Shown here piece by piece: positions 15,641 through 23,182 of a DNA stretch of 31,724 nucleotides. This DNA is from DATLFA01 sp039934635. GTDB lineage: Bacteria > Actinomycetota > Acidimicrobiia > Acidimicrobiales > WLNW01. Location of the stretch: NCBI GenBank assembly GCA_039934635.1, contig JBDTLT010000040.1, forward strand, positions 1 to 31,724, in the 5' to 3' direction. The stretch's first letter is position 1; every line of letters starts with the position of its first letter. The notes under the pieces were generated by a model. It ran no database searches. It was not told the DNA's origin and saw only the letters and a program-made list of their open reading frames with translations. The position numbers were made by a program, and so were the translations under genes.

Positions 15641-18393
15641 AACGCGAGCGCGCCGCGGTGCTCGTTGGCATGATCGCGGGCCCAAGCCTCGAAGGCATCA
15701 CTTGCGAGGGGCCGGCTGAGCAGATAGCCCTGGATGCAGTCCGCGCCCATCGACTGCAGCGCGATCAGTTCTGCGTTCGTCTCGACGCCTTCGGCAATGA
15801 TCGTGATATCGATCGCGTGACCGAGATCGGTGACCATGCGCACGAGCGACGTGCCCTTGCGGCGGTCGAGCTGGCTGATGAAGGAGCGGTCGATCTTGAT
15901 CGTGTCGATCGGCAATTGTTGAAGGGCGGCGAGCGACGTATAGCCGGTACCGAAGTCGTCGATGGCTACTCTCACGCCGAGCGCACGTACCTCGTCGAGT
16001 TGAGAGGCCGCAGTGACCAGATCGGTGAGCAAGACGGTCTCTGTGATCTCGATCGTGAGGCGGTGCGGGTCGATGCCGCTGTCGCGGAGTACGGATCGGA
16101 CGTGTTGGGGGAGTAGGCCACTGAGCAGGTGCCGCCCGGAGATATTGACCGCGACGGAAAGGGCGGCCAAGTCGGGTTGTGCCGACCAAGCGGCCAGTTG
16201 ACGCGCCACGTCGGAGAGGACCCAACAGTCGATGTCGATGATGAGCGCCGTCGCTTCCGCGATTGGGATGAACGAGTCGGGCGGTAGCAGCCCGTGGCCC
16301 GGTCGATCCCAGCGGATGAGCGCTTCCGCGCCCACCATTGCTCCTGACACGGTGTCGAGCACCGGCTGGTAGTGCAGTCGAAGCTCACGATTCTGCGCGT
16401 CGGCCAGCGCGGCAGTCAGCGCCGTCTCGACGTCTTCACGCTCGATCATCTGCCGCTGCAGGTCCGCGTCAAAGATCTCGATTCTCGACGCGTCGTGCTG
16501 CTTGGCGCGATACATGGCGGCATCGGCCCGGGCAAGGAGGCGTAGCGGGTCTTCGGGTCCGTCGAGCGTCAGAGCGACGCCGATTGCCGCACCGACCGAG
16601 ACGCGCAAGGAGCCGATTTCGATGGGTTTGGTGATGGTCTCGACGATACGACGGGCAAGCTCCGTGGCTTCTTCGACTCCGGCGATCGCTTCTGCGACAA
16701 CCACGAACTCGTCGCCGCCGAGGCGGGCCGCGAAGTCGCCGCGTCGCATGCCGGCGATCATGCGCGCCGAAACCTGGCGCAGCACCTCGTCGCCCACCTC
16801 GTGACCATGGCTGTCGTTCACGGCTTTGAAGTCGTTGAGATCGATGAACAAGACCGCAGTTGTCGCGCCCGTTCTCGCGGCGCGGTTCAGCGCCGCTTGA
16901 ATACCGGTGATCGCCGCCGGTCGGTTCATGATTCCCGTCAGCGAGTCATGGGTGGCCTGATGCGCGAGGTGCATCTGGAGTTGGTCGCGCTCGACGATCG
17001 AGCCGGACAGCAGGGCTACCGAGCTCTCGAGGGACCGGCCGAGTCGGCCGGGGAGTGGCTCGCCGAGCACGGGATTGTCGAACTCCAAGTGCGCGAGCGC
17101 GTTGGCCTTCGCGTCGAGCAGTTGCAAGTTGGTGACGAGATCGGTGAAGACACTGAAGGCCACACGGGTCTCGCGGGGACCGTGGGTGCGGCCCCGAGAG
17201 GGATCGATGTTGAGCTGGCCCTCATTGACCGCGTGGGCGAAGTCCGCCAGTTGTTTGAGGGGAGTCGAAATCGAGCGCGACAAACGCAGTGCGATCACGA
17301 TCGACAGCAAAGCCAATGCGGCGGCACCCGCCGCCCACATCACGAAGTCATTGCGTTCCGAAGCGGCGAGGAGACGCGCTTGGTCCTGGACTGTGACCTC
17401 CGCGGTCTCGACGAGATCGGCGATGAGCTCGTTGAGTACGAAATGGCCCCGGAACGCGGCCGCGACTTTGTCGAGGTCGACCACTTCGCCGACGGCGGTG
17501 AGTGGATTGCCCCGCACGGCAGAGTCGACTGCTTGGTAAAAGGCCTGAACTTGCGGGTCGGCTTCGATCAGAACGAGCTCGTCGACCACCATGCCGACGC
17601 CGAGAGTGCGCAGTGTCGCGAGGCGGTCCTGATAGTTGGCTTCCTCGGCGCCCAGTCGGGCCAATGCGGCAGCAGTCATTTGGGCGGTGTCCGCCGGCGA
17701 CGGGAACCAGATTGCGCTCAAATCGATCACGCGCGGCGTGGCCACATCGAGCGCATCGCTTGCTTCCCGCAGCGATTCGAGCGACGCGATCAGCGGGGTC
17801 TGGCGTGTTTCGCGCTCGAGCCGATCGAGCCCATCTTCGACTGCATTGCCGACTGCCTGCCCGAAACCGTCGAGGCGTTGTGCTGCGGAGGCCGAACTGA
17901 TGGCTCCCGTGTCGATGTCGGCGTAGAGCGACTGCATCGCAGACGAGGTGACCGGGCTCCGTTCGGCCAGCGTCGCGATTGCGTTGTCCGCCTGCACCCG
18001 GGCCGGAGCAATCTGAGATGAGAAGTCCACGCCGATGAAGGCCGCGGCCTCCGCCGGTGTCACGCCGAGTTCGAGAAAACGCACATCGAATGCAGCTGCG
18101 GACTGTTGTTCGCGAAGTGCGTCTCGTAACTCGACGAGAAGGCTCAACTCGGCGACGCCGCCATCCACCCGTGCTGCCTGAGTCGCGGTGGTCCAGTGAG
18201 ACATAACCGCAGAACTCGCAACCAGGCACAGCACCGTGACAGGCAAAAGCACCAGAGCAATCAGCCGCGTGGTGACACTCGCCACCGGCCGGTGGCCGGC
18301 ATCTGGCAACTCGCGGGCGGCGGACACGAAGCGAGGACTAGGTCGAGGGTTTGTGCGCACGCGATGTTCGGCAATCGTTGGAGGTGACTCCAT
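15637..18393 (-). CDS. Membrane-bound GGDEF-EAL cyclic-di-GMP protein
   Basis: The 918-residue protein has membrane helices at about residues 42-66 and 352-372 that enclose an extracytoplasmic, mostly helical sensor of about 285 residues (nitrate/methyl-accepting-type helical bundle in appearance). A HAMP segment follows. The GGDEF motif is intact at 559-563, with an RRGD inhibitory I-site five residues before it, so both cyclase activity and product feedback are possible. The EAL domain is also complete: EAL at 690-692, then ITET, DDFGTG, KIDRSF and EGVET. Both activities could therefore exist, switched by the sensor. It is convergent with the LuxR-type regulator and divergent from the heme-binding gene. 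Confidence 0.94.
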   Translation of the reverse strand: MESPPTIAEHRVRTNPRPSPRFVSAARELPDAGHRPVASVTTRLIALVLLPVTVLCLVASSAVMSHWTTATQAARVDGGVAELSLLVELRDALREQQSAAAFDVRFLELGVTPAEAAAFIGVDFSSQIAPARVQADNAIATLAERSPVTSSAMQSLYADIDTGAISSASAAQRLDGFGQAVGNAVEDGLDRLERETRQTPLIASLESLREASDALDVATPRVIDLSAIWFPSPADTAQMTAAALARLGAEEANYQDRLATLRTLGVGMVVDELVLIEADPQVQAFYQAVDSAVRGNPLTAVGEVVDLDKVAAAFRGHFVLNELIADLVETAEVTVQDQARLLAASERNDFVMWAAGAAALALLSIVIALRLSRSISTPLKQLADFAHAVNEGQLNIDPSRGRTHGPRETRVAFSVFTDLVTNLQLLDAKANALAHLEFDNPVLGEPLPGRLGRSLESSVALLSGSIVERDQLQMHLAHQATHDSLTGIMNRPAAITGIQAALNRAARTGATTAVLFIDLNDFKAVNDSHGHEVGDEVLRQVSARMIAGMRRGDFAARLGGDEFVVVAEAIAGVEEATELARRIVETITKPIEIGSLRVSVGAAIGVALTLDGPEDPLRLLARADAAMYRAKQHDASRIEIFDADLQRQMIEREDVETALTAALADAQNRELRLHYQPVLDTVSGAMVGAEALIRWDRPGHGLLPPDSFIPIAEATALIIDIDCWVLSDVARQLAAWSAQPDLAALSVAVNISGRHLLSGLLPQHVRSVLRDSGIDPHRLTIEITETVLLTDLVTAASQLDEVRALGVRVAIDDFGTGYTSLAALQQLPIDTIKIDRSFISQLDRRKGTSLVRMVTDLGHAIDITIIAEGVETNAELIALQSMGADCIQGYLLSRPLASDAFEAWARDHANEHRGALAF

Positions 18394-18561
18394 ACGCTGA
18401 AGTTCGACACATTGGCGGCGCGGCTAGATGGCGCGTTCGCGCCAGGCTCGATTTTCGTTGCTACTGCGGACAAAAGACCCTTCTCGGCGCGACGTCGCTG
18501 GCCGACACTGGAGATCTACCGTTGTGAACAACGGTCCTTGTCCGTCGGCGTAGGAGGAATC

Positions 18562-19092
18562 TTGGGGTCAGGCGACTCGAACTCAGGCTCGGGGGATGAG
18601 CAACAGACAACCGATCGGCCCGGCGACAAGCGCCCGCTGATACCGCCGTCGATGCGCCCTTGGGTGTGGGGCTGGCGTCCGATCGCAATCGTCCTCGGCC
18701 TGTTCGTGATCATGCAAGTGGTGCCGTATCGCATCCACAACTCCGCGGTCGTGGCCGAACCGAATTGGCCGAACCCCGAGACCCGCGAACTCGCCGTGCG
18801 GGCGTGCTACAACTGCCACAGCAACCAGACACACGAACCGTGGTACTCGAATGTCGCGCCCGTGTCGTGGTTGCTGACGAATCACGTCAACGGAGGCCGC
18901 AACAACCTCAACTTCTCCGAATGGGACTCTCAGCAGGCGCGCCAGATGCGCGATGCAGTGGAGTCGATCCAACGAGGATCGATGCCGCCGAGCTCGTACA
19001 CATGGTTCGGGCTGCACAGTGACTCGAAGTTGACGTCCGACGAGCAGGCCACACTCATCGCCGGGCTACAGGCGCTCAGCTCGCGCGGCTGA
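18562..19092 (+). CDS. Membrane-anchored heme-binding domain protein (CxxCH)
   Basis: The TTG at 18562 is preferred because an AGGAGG site lies four bases upstream and residues further upstream look non-coding; this gives 176 residues. A polar N-terminus of about 30 residues (Ser/Gly/Asp-rich) precedes one membrane helix (WRPIAIVLGLFVIMQVVPY). The extracytoplasmic domain has RACYNCHSNQTHEPWYSNVAPVSWLL-type sequence with a CxxCH heme-attachment motif, followed by HVNGGRNNLNFSEW. The order and spacing match the heme-binding domain family (Haem_bd), a c-type-cytochrome-like redox domain. It is convergent with the carbohydrate cluster, 17 bases apart. Its redox partner is unknown; the flavin/heme cluster at 922-5642 lies far away. 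Confidence 0.85.
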   Translation: MGSGDSNSGSGDEQQTTDRPGDKRPLIPPSMRPWVWGWRPIAIVLGLFVIMQVVPYRIHNSAVVAEPNWPNPETRELAVRACYNCHSNQTHEPWYSNVAPVSWLLTNHVNGGRNNLNFSEWDSQQARQMRDAVESIQRGSMPPSSYTWFGLHSDSKLTSDEQATLIAGLQALSSRG

Positions 19093-19109
19093 GTGGCTCT
19101 CCTGGCGGG

Positions 19110-20582
19110 TCAGGGCTCGGGTTGCAGCGTCGACAGCAGCTGTTCGATCGACAGTGTGGCGATCGCGATGGTCTGGTCGCCGATGCCATACGGCAGCACG
19201 AGGACGTCGTTGTGCGCGAAACCCCCGCACGAGTAGACGACGTTGGGTACGTAGCCGCCGAGGCGATGCTTGTCCGGCGAGAGGACGGGCTCGGCCGATC
19301 GAGCGATCACTCGCTGCGGCTCGTCGAGGTCGAGCAAGATCGCGCCCAGCGAGTAGGTGCGCATTGCACCTACGCCGTGGGTGAGGACGAGCCAGCCCGC
19401 AGAAGTCTCGATCGGCGAACCGCAGTTGCCCAGTTGCAGGATCTCCCAAACGCGCTCGGGCGTCTGAATGCACTCCGATGTGTCCCAGCAGCGAAGGTCG
19501 TCCGAAAACGCGATTGCGTTGGTCTCGCGATCGGCGCGCGAGAGTGCGGCGAAGCGGCCGTTCACGCGTCTCGGGAACAACGCCAGGCCCTTGCCGACTG
19601 CGGCGGCGCCGGCGATCGGTGACGCTGCGAATGAGGTGAAGTCGTCGGTCTCCAGCAATTGCTGTGAGACGTTGGTTCCATCGAACGCGGTGTACGTGGC
19701 GTAGTAGGTGGCGCGACCGCGTTCGTCGAGGAACCGCACGAATCGCGCGTCCTCCATGCCGTGAAGTTCGGCTGGCGCCTCGGGCCACAAGACGCGCTCG
19801 GAGAGATCAGTAGTGATGGGGAAGTCGACGCTGTAGGACGAACGCGCGAGGCCCCGCAAATTCGAGATGGTGGTGGACGTATGCCGCCGTGTCGCGGCAT
19901 CGGCCGCCAGTCGCGCGATCTGACCGGCTAGTGCCGCGTCGTCGAAGCGTTGTGGCAACCCGTCGAGTACGTCGGCTGCGTTCTCGTGGTCGTCGCCGAC
20001 CTCGGCGAGCTTGGTGTGAAAGACCGTACGGTCATTGAGGCCCGGGGTGGTGACGCCCAGGCGGGGAAATGGCCCCGCCGGATCGATGGTCACGGCCCCT
20101 GCCGCAGTGACAGTGCCGGTGCGGAACCCGATCGACGAGCGATGGCCTTCGCCGATGCCGCGGACGCTGAGCACGAACGCGGCGTCCCCGCTCGCATCTT
20201 GCCGAGGGTGCAGGACCGCCGAAGGATTGCACAACGCGGCGCCCTCGATGGAGTATTCATGGGTGAACGATGCACCGAGCAACCGCCGACGCGTTTTCGA
20301 CAGGCTGGTGTTCGGGTCGATGCGAGAGGTCACCATCGCTGCGTGCGCGGCGAAGACGTCGTTGAGCTTTTCGTGCCGATCAGCGAAACGCTCGTCGACT
20401 TCGCGCATCGTCGCCTCGACTTCGTCTTCGCTCAAGCGAAGGATGCGGTCGATGACCGGTGCGGCACGCGAATCTCCCGGACCAACATCTTCGCGGCCGG
20501 GTACGAAGAACCGAGTGATGACGCGACCATGATCGGGCGTGAGTTCGATCCCGCTATCGGTAACCACGGCGCACGGTTTCAT
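19110..20582 (-). CDS. GH130-family glycosidase or phosphorylase
   Basis: The 490-residue product starts at an ATG that overlaps the upstream stop (ATGA). GH130 proteins are five-bladed propellers that phosphorolyse or hydrolyse beta-mannosides. Visible features are TTDLSERVLWPEAP, then HGMEDARFVRF with the candidate catalytic Asp near residue 278 (family form usually Glu-Asp-Pro-Arg, here Ala replaces Pro), YYATYTAFDG, LALFPRRVNGRFAAL and LGNCGSPIETSAGWLVLTHGVG. An extra N-terminal region of about 200 residues carries long helices (VDERFADRHEKLNDVFAAHAAM). No signal peptide is seen, so it is likely cytoplasmic. It is the last gene of a coupled three-gene run. Whether it is a phosphorylase or hydrolase cannot be decided by eye. 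Confidence 0.86.
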   Translation of the reverse strand: MKPCAVVTDSGIELTPDHGRVITRFFVPGREDVGPGDSRAAPVIDRILRLSEDEVEATMREVDERFADRHEKLNDVFAAHAAMVTSRIDPNTSLSKTRRRLLGASFTHEYSIEGAALCNPSAVLHPRQDASGDAAFVLSVRGIGEGHRSSIGFRTGTVTAAGAVTIDPAGPFPRLGVTTPGLNDRTVFHTKLAEVGDDHENAADVLDGLPQRFDDAALAGQIARLAADAATRRHTSTTISNLRGLARSSYSVDFPITTDLSERVLWPEAPAELHGMEDARFVRFLDERGRATYYATYTAFDGTNVSQQLLETDDFTSFAASPIAGAAAVGKGLALFPRRVNGRFAALSRADRETNAIAFSDDLRCWDTSECIQTPERVWEILQLGNCGSPIETSAGWLVLTHGVGAMRTYSLGAILLDLDEPQRVIARSAEPVLSPDKHRLGGYVPNVVYSCGGFAHNDVLVLPYGIGDQTIAIATLSIEQLLSTLQPEP

Positions 20583-21589
20583 GGCGACGGCGCGAACGAA
20601 CGGGCCCGCTGCGTGGTCGAGACCAGCGCGAGGGTCGACTCGGCGCCCTGGTTGACATTGACGCCCTCGGGCTGAAGGCCATCGAAACCGCCGCCCGACA
20701 CGTCGTCGTACATCGGCAGGCCGGTGTCGTTCTCGCCGGCGAACCACCGAGCGGCGACTTCGACGCCCCGCCACCACGCGCGATCGCCCGTCACGGTGAA
20801 CGCCCGCCAACACGCGTCGGCCATTGCCGCGGCCTCGATCGGTTGCTGGTCGAAGATCGGTGCGCAGTTGCCTGGTCCGCGCCCGCCGACTCCCGTCGGC
20901 GACAGGTGCCCGTTTGGCGTTTCGAGGTTGAAGAGCCAAGTGAGCATCGTCAGGCCGCGATCGAGCACGACGGGATTCGACAGCGCCGCGCCGGCGGCAA
21001 TGAGCGCTTCGGCCAGCGCCGCGTTGGCGTACGTCAGTCGTGGTTCGGGCCATTGCCACGGGCCGCGCGGCAGCGGCCCGATCGAGGCGACCGCATCGAT
21101 GAGTAAGGCGCGCGCAGGCGCGTGATCCGGCTCGTCGCTAAGGACGTCAGCCGCGCCGAGTGCGGCGAAGGCCATTGCGCGGGGCCATGGCGATCGTTGC
21201 CGCACACCGTTGTCGAATCCACCGAGAGCGCGCTGTCGAATCGTCGGGTCGCTGTGGTGCGTGGCTGCGTGGCCGAGGCCCCACAAACTGCGTCCCCAAC
21301 AGTCGTCGGTGCCCGATTCATCGGTCCAGCGACCGTTGCGGTCCATGCGATTGCGAGTAGTTCCGTCGCGGCTCTGGGCGCCGAGCACGAAAGCGAGCGC
21401 GAGACGGCTGAGACGATGCGTCGAGCCGTGATCCCCCTCGCGCGAGCTGACGACGAGCAGACGTGCGTTGTCGTCAACGCAGTAACCGTGTTCTTCGCGG
21501 GGGGTGGACCCTTTGGCGTGCTCGAAGAGACCACGATGGTCGCTCATGCGATCGACATGATCGAACGAAGGCGTGCGAGGCCCGATCAC
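20579..21589 (-). CDS. (alpha/alpha)6-barrel glycosidase-like protein
   Basis: The 336-residue product starts at a GTG inside the stop of the glycosyltransferase gene (GTGA) and ends in an ATGA overlap with the GH130 gene. Its start is supported by the family-like opening FDHVDRMSDHRGLFEHAKG and the following REEHGYCVDDNARLL. Other features are TDDCWGRSLWGLGHA, SPWPRAMAFAALG, WPEPRLTYANAALAEALI and FDQQPIEAAAMADAC, a repeated helix-hairpin layout typical of (alpha/alpha)6 sugar-active proteins. Acidic residues in DDNAR and TDDCWGR are candidate active-site groups. No signal peptide is present. Homologues are often annotated vaguely as glycosyltransferase-associated proteins. The substrate is unknown; neighbours suggest a mannose-containing glycan. 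Confidence 0.75.
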   Translation of the reverse strand: MIGPRTPSFDHVDRMSDHRGLFEHAKGSTPREEHGYCVDDNARLLVVSSREGDHGSTHRLSRLALAFVLGAQSRDGTTRNRMDRNGRWTDESGTDDCWGRSLWGLGHAATHHSDPTIRQRALGGFDNGVRQRSPWPRAMAFAALGAADVLSDEPDHAPARALLIDAVASIGPLPRGPWQWPEPRLTYANAALAEALIAAGAALSNPVVLDRGLTMLTWLFNLETPNGHLSPTGVGGRGPGNCAPIFDQQPIEAAAMADACWRAFTVTGDRAWWRGVEVAARWFAGENDTGLPMYDDVSGGGFDGLQPEGVNVNQGAESTLALVSTTQRARSFAPSP

Positions 21590-22767
21590 GTGGCAACCAG
21601 CTCGCTGCTCTCCATGAGTTCGTCGGTGAGCCGAACGTATTGGCGGGCGACCGCCGACCAGCTGAGCGACGGTGCGAGGCGGCGGGCTTCGGCTGCCATC
21701 GACGCCAGCAGGGTCGGGTCCGAGAGCGTCGAACGGATTGCTTCGGCCAACGCGAGTGGATCTGCGTGCGGCACCACGATGCCGGCCCCGCTGCTGAGCA
21801 GTTCGATGGCATGGGGGAAGGCGGTGGCGATCACGGGGCGCCCGGCGGCAATCGCATCGACGAGCACGCCCGACGTGACCTGGTCGCGCGAGTCGTAGGG
21901 AAGGATGACGACCGACGACGACGCGACATAACGCGTGAGCTGCGCGAGATCGCGGTATGTGTCATCGAAGGTGATCGAGCCCGCGGTGCCGACGGCCCAC
22001 GACCGTTGGATGAGTGAACGTCGGTACTCGTCGCCGCGGCGAGCGAACACCTTGGGGTGGGTGACTCCGGCGACGGTATAGCGCGGGCGGGGACGCATAC
22101 CGGACAACAAAGCCAAGGCGTCGATCGTGTGCTCGATTCCCTTGCCCGGACCGAGCAACCCCCACGTGAGCAACTGCGGGCGGGACGAATCGAGATGCTC
22201 CGCATCACTGCGGTGGTCGCAGGTCGGTATCGAAGCGCCGTGCGGAATGGTGGCGACCTTGTTGCGGTCGATCGAGTACGACGCGATCAGACGAGTGAGC
22301 GCGGACTCGGTCATCACGACCACTCGATCGGCGATGTCACCGATCGCCTCGAGCACGGATCGCTGATGCGCCGTGGGCTGCAACGGAACCGTATGGAAGA
22401 CGACGATGGTCGGCACGTCGAGCGCCTTGAGGAGATCGATCACCTCGTCGCCGTCGGCTCCGCCATAGATGCCGTACTCATGTTGGATGATGGCGACATC
22501 GCAACGCGACAAGACCGCAGCGGCCCTGCGGATGGACGAGGCGTCGCCGTTGACGAGCTCGGCGGCAACCGGTCGTCCGCCGAGCGCCGGTCCGGGGCCG
22601 TCTTCGATTCGCACGATATCGACGTGGTTGCCGGCGCGCCGTAGTTCGTTCTCGAGCGCTGCCGCGAAGGTCGCGAGGCCGCAGATCTTCGGTGGATAGG
22701 TGCTCAGTAGGCCGATACTGCGATTCGTCGATGCGATCGCTGAATGCATCGTTGGACGGGGTTGCAT
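21586..22767 (-). CDS. GT4-family glycosyltransferase
   Basis: The 393-residue enzyme has a GT-B fold pattern. The N-terminal domain has IGLLSTYPPKICGLATFAAALENEL (glycine-rich acceptor loop) and VAIIQHEYGIYGG. The C-terminal domain has LLTWGLLGPGKGIEHTIDAL and a PYDSRDQVTSGVLVDAIAAGRPVIAT segment carrying the donor-binding region near residues 295-320, in which Ser-Gly-Val-Leu replaces the usual Glu-x7-Glu form. It is retaining by family, using a nucleotide sugar, most often GDP-mannose in close relatives; the sugar here is not known. It is first in the coupled cluster with the (alpha/alpha)6 protein and the GH130 protein, so synthesis and turnover of one oligosaccharide is the simplest reading. 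Confidence 0.88.
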   Translation of the reverse strand: MQPRPTMHSAIASTNRSIGLLSTYPPKICGLATFAAALENELRRAGNHVDIVRIEDGPGPALGGRPVAAELVNGDASSIRRAAAVLSRCDVAIIQHEYGIYGGADGDEVIDLLKALDVPTIVVFHTVPLQPTAHQRSVLEAIGDIADRVVVMTESALTRLIASYSIDRNKVATIPHGASIPTCDHRSDAEHLDSSRPQLLTWGLLGPGKGIEHTIDALALLSGMRPRPRYTVAGVTHPKVFARRGDEYRRSLIQRSWAVGTAGSITFDDTYRDLAQLTRYVASSSVVILPYDSRDQVTSGVLVDAIAAGRPVIATAFPHAIELLSSGAGIVVPHADPLALAEAIRSTLSDPTLLASMAAEARRLAPSLSWSAVARQYVRLTDELMESSELVAT

Positions 22768-22957
22768 CGTGACTCCTCGACTCGAGAGGTCGAGGCGTCG
22801 AGCCTGTACGAGGCGACAGCGCTACCGGCCATCCTGCCCAAACGAGGCGACTCTTCCCAGAAGAACCGCGAGTTTACCGGCGCCGCTGCGGCTCTCCGTG
22901 CGCGCCGTGTTGACCTGCGGTTGTGCGCCATCCCCGCGGGTTAGCGTGCGGACGGGG

Positions 22958-23182
22958 TACAATGGGAGTTCGGCGTACGCATCCCACCGCAACCGCCGAA
23001 GGCCGCAACGCCCATCCTCCTCACGAGAAGGGCGTACGCCAGCACACCGACGACGGGTGTGTCGACCGAGCAAGTGCGCGAGGGCGAGGGGCGCCCCGTC
23101 GGGCTGGCTCGCCGCGGCGAGCACCAATGGTGCGCAAGTCGGGAGTCGGGCGGTGGGACGCGGCGGCTCAGGACGGATAGGG
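22958..23182 (+). promoter_or_regulatory. Hairpin-rich upstream region of the Snf2 gene, possible structured leader
   Basis: The 415-bp gap 22768-23182 holds no convincing gene. A TACAAT -10-like hexamer lies at 22958-22963 without a clear -35. Downstream are several perfect inverted repeats. GGCGTACGC (22972-22980) can pair with GCGTACGCC (23032-23040). CACACC (23043-23048) pairs with GGTGTG (23056-23061). The 16-base palindrome GCTCGCCGCGGCGAGC lies at 23107-23122. GCACC-AAT-GGTGC lies at 23121-23133. If transcription starts near 22970, the leader would be about 210 bases. No known riboswitch class, RNase P, tmRNA, 6S or SRP RNA signature was recognised. Confidence 0.4.

Noticed and set aside
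16801..18021. Plus-strand open frame of 406 codons opposite the GGDEF-EAL gene
   Set aside because: The opposite strand encodes a complete multi-domain protein with intact motifs. This frame shows no domain and no ribosome site.
20583..21059. N-terminal extension of the GH130 frame
   Set aside because: It would overlap the (alpha/alpha)6 gene by about 480 bases and reads as Arg-rich non-coding sequence. The ATGA-coupled start at 20582 is better.
22700..23182. Upstream extension of the Snf2 reading frame
   Set aside because: The translation is Arg/Ser/Pro-rich without structure and overlaps the divergent glycosyltransferase start. The ATG at 23183 has a ribosome site.
22958..23182. Known riboswitch or housekeeping RNA in the Snf2 upstream region
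   Set aside because: No TPP, cobalamin, glycine, SAM, ydaO-type, RNase P, tmRNA, 6S or SRP RNA signature was recognised.
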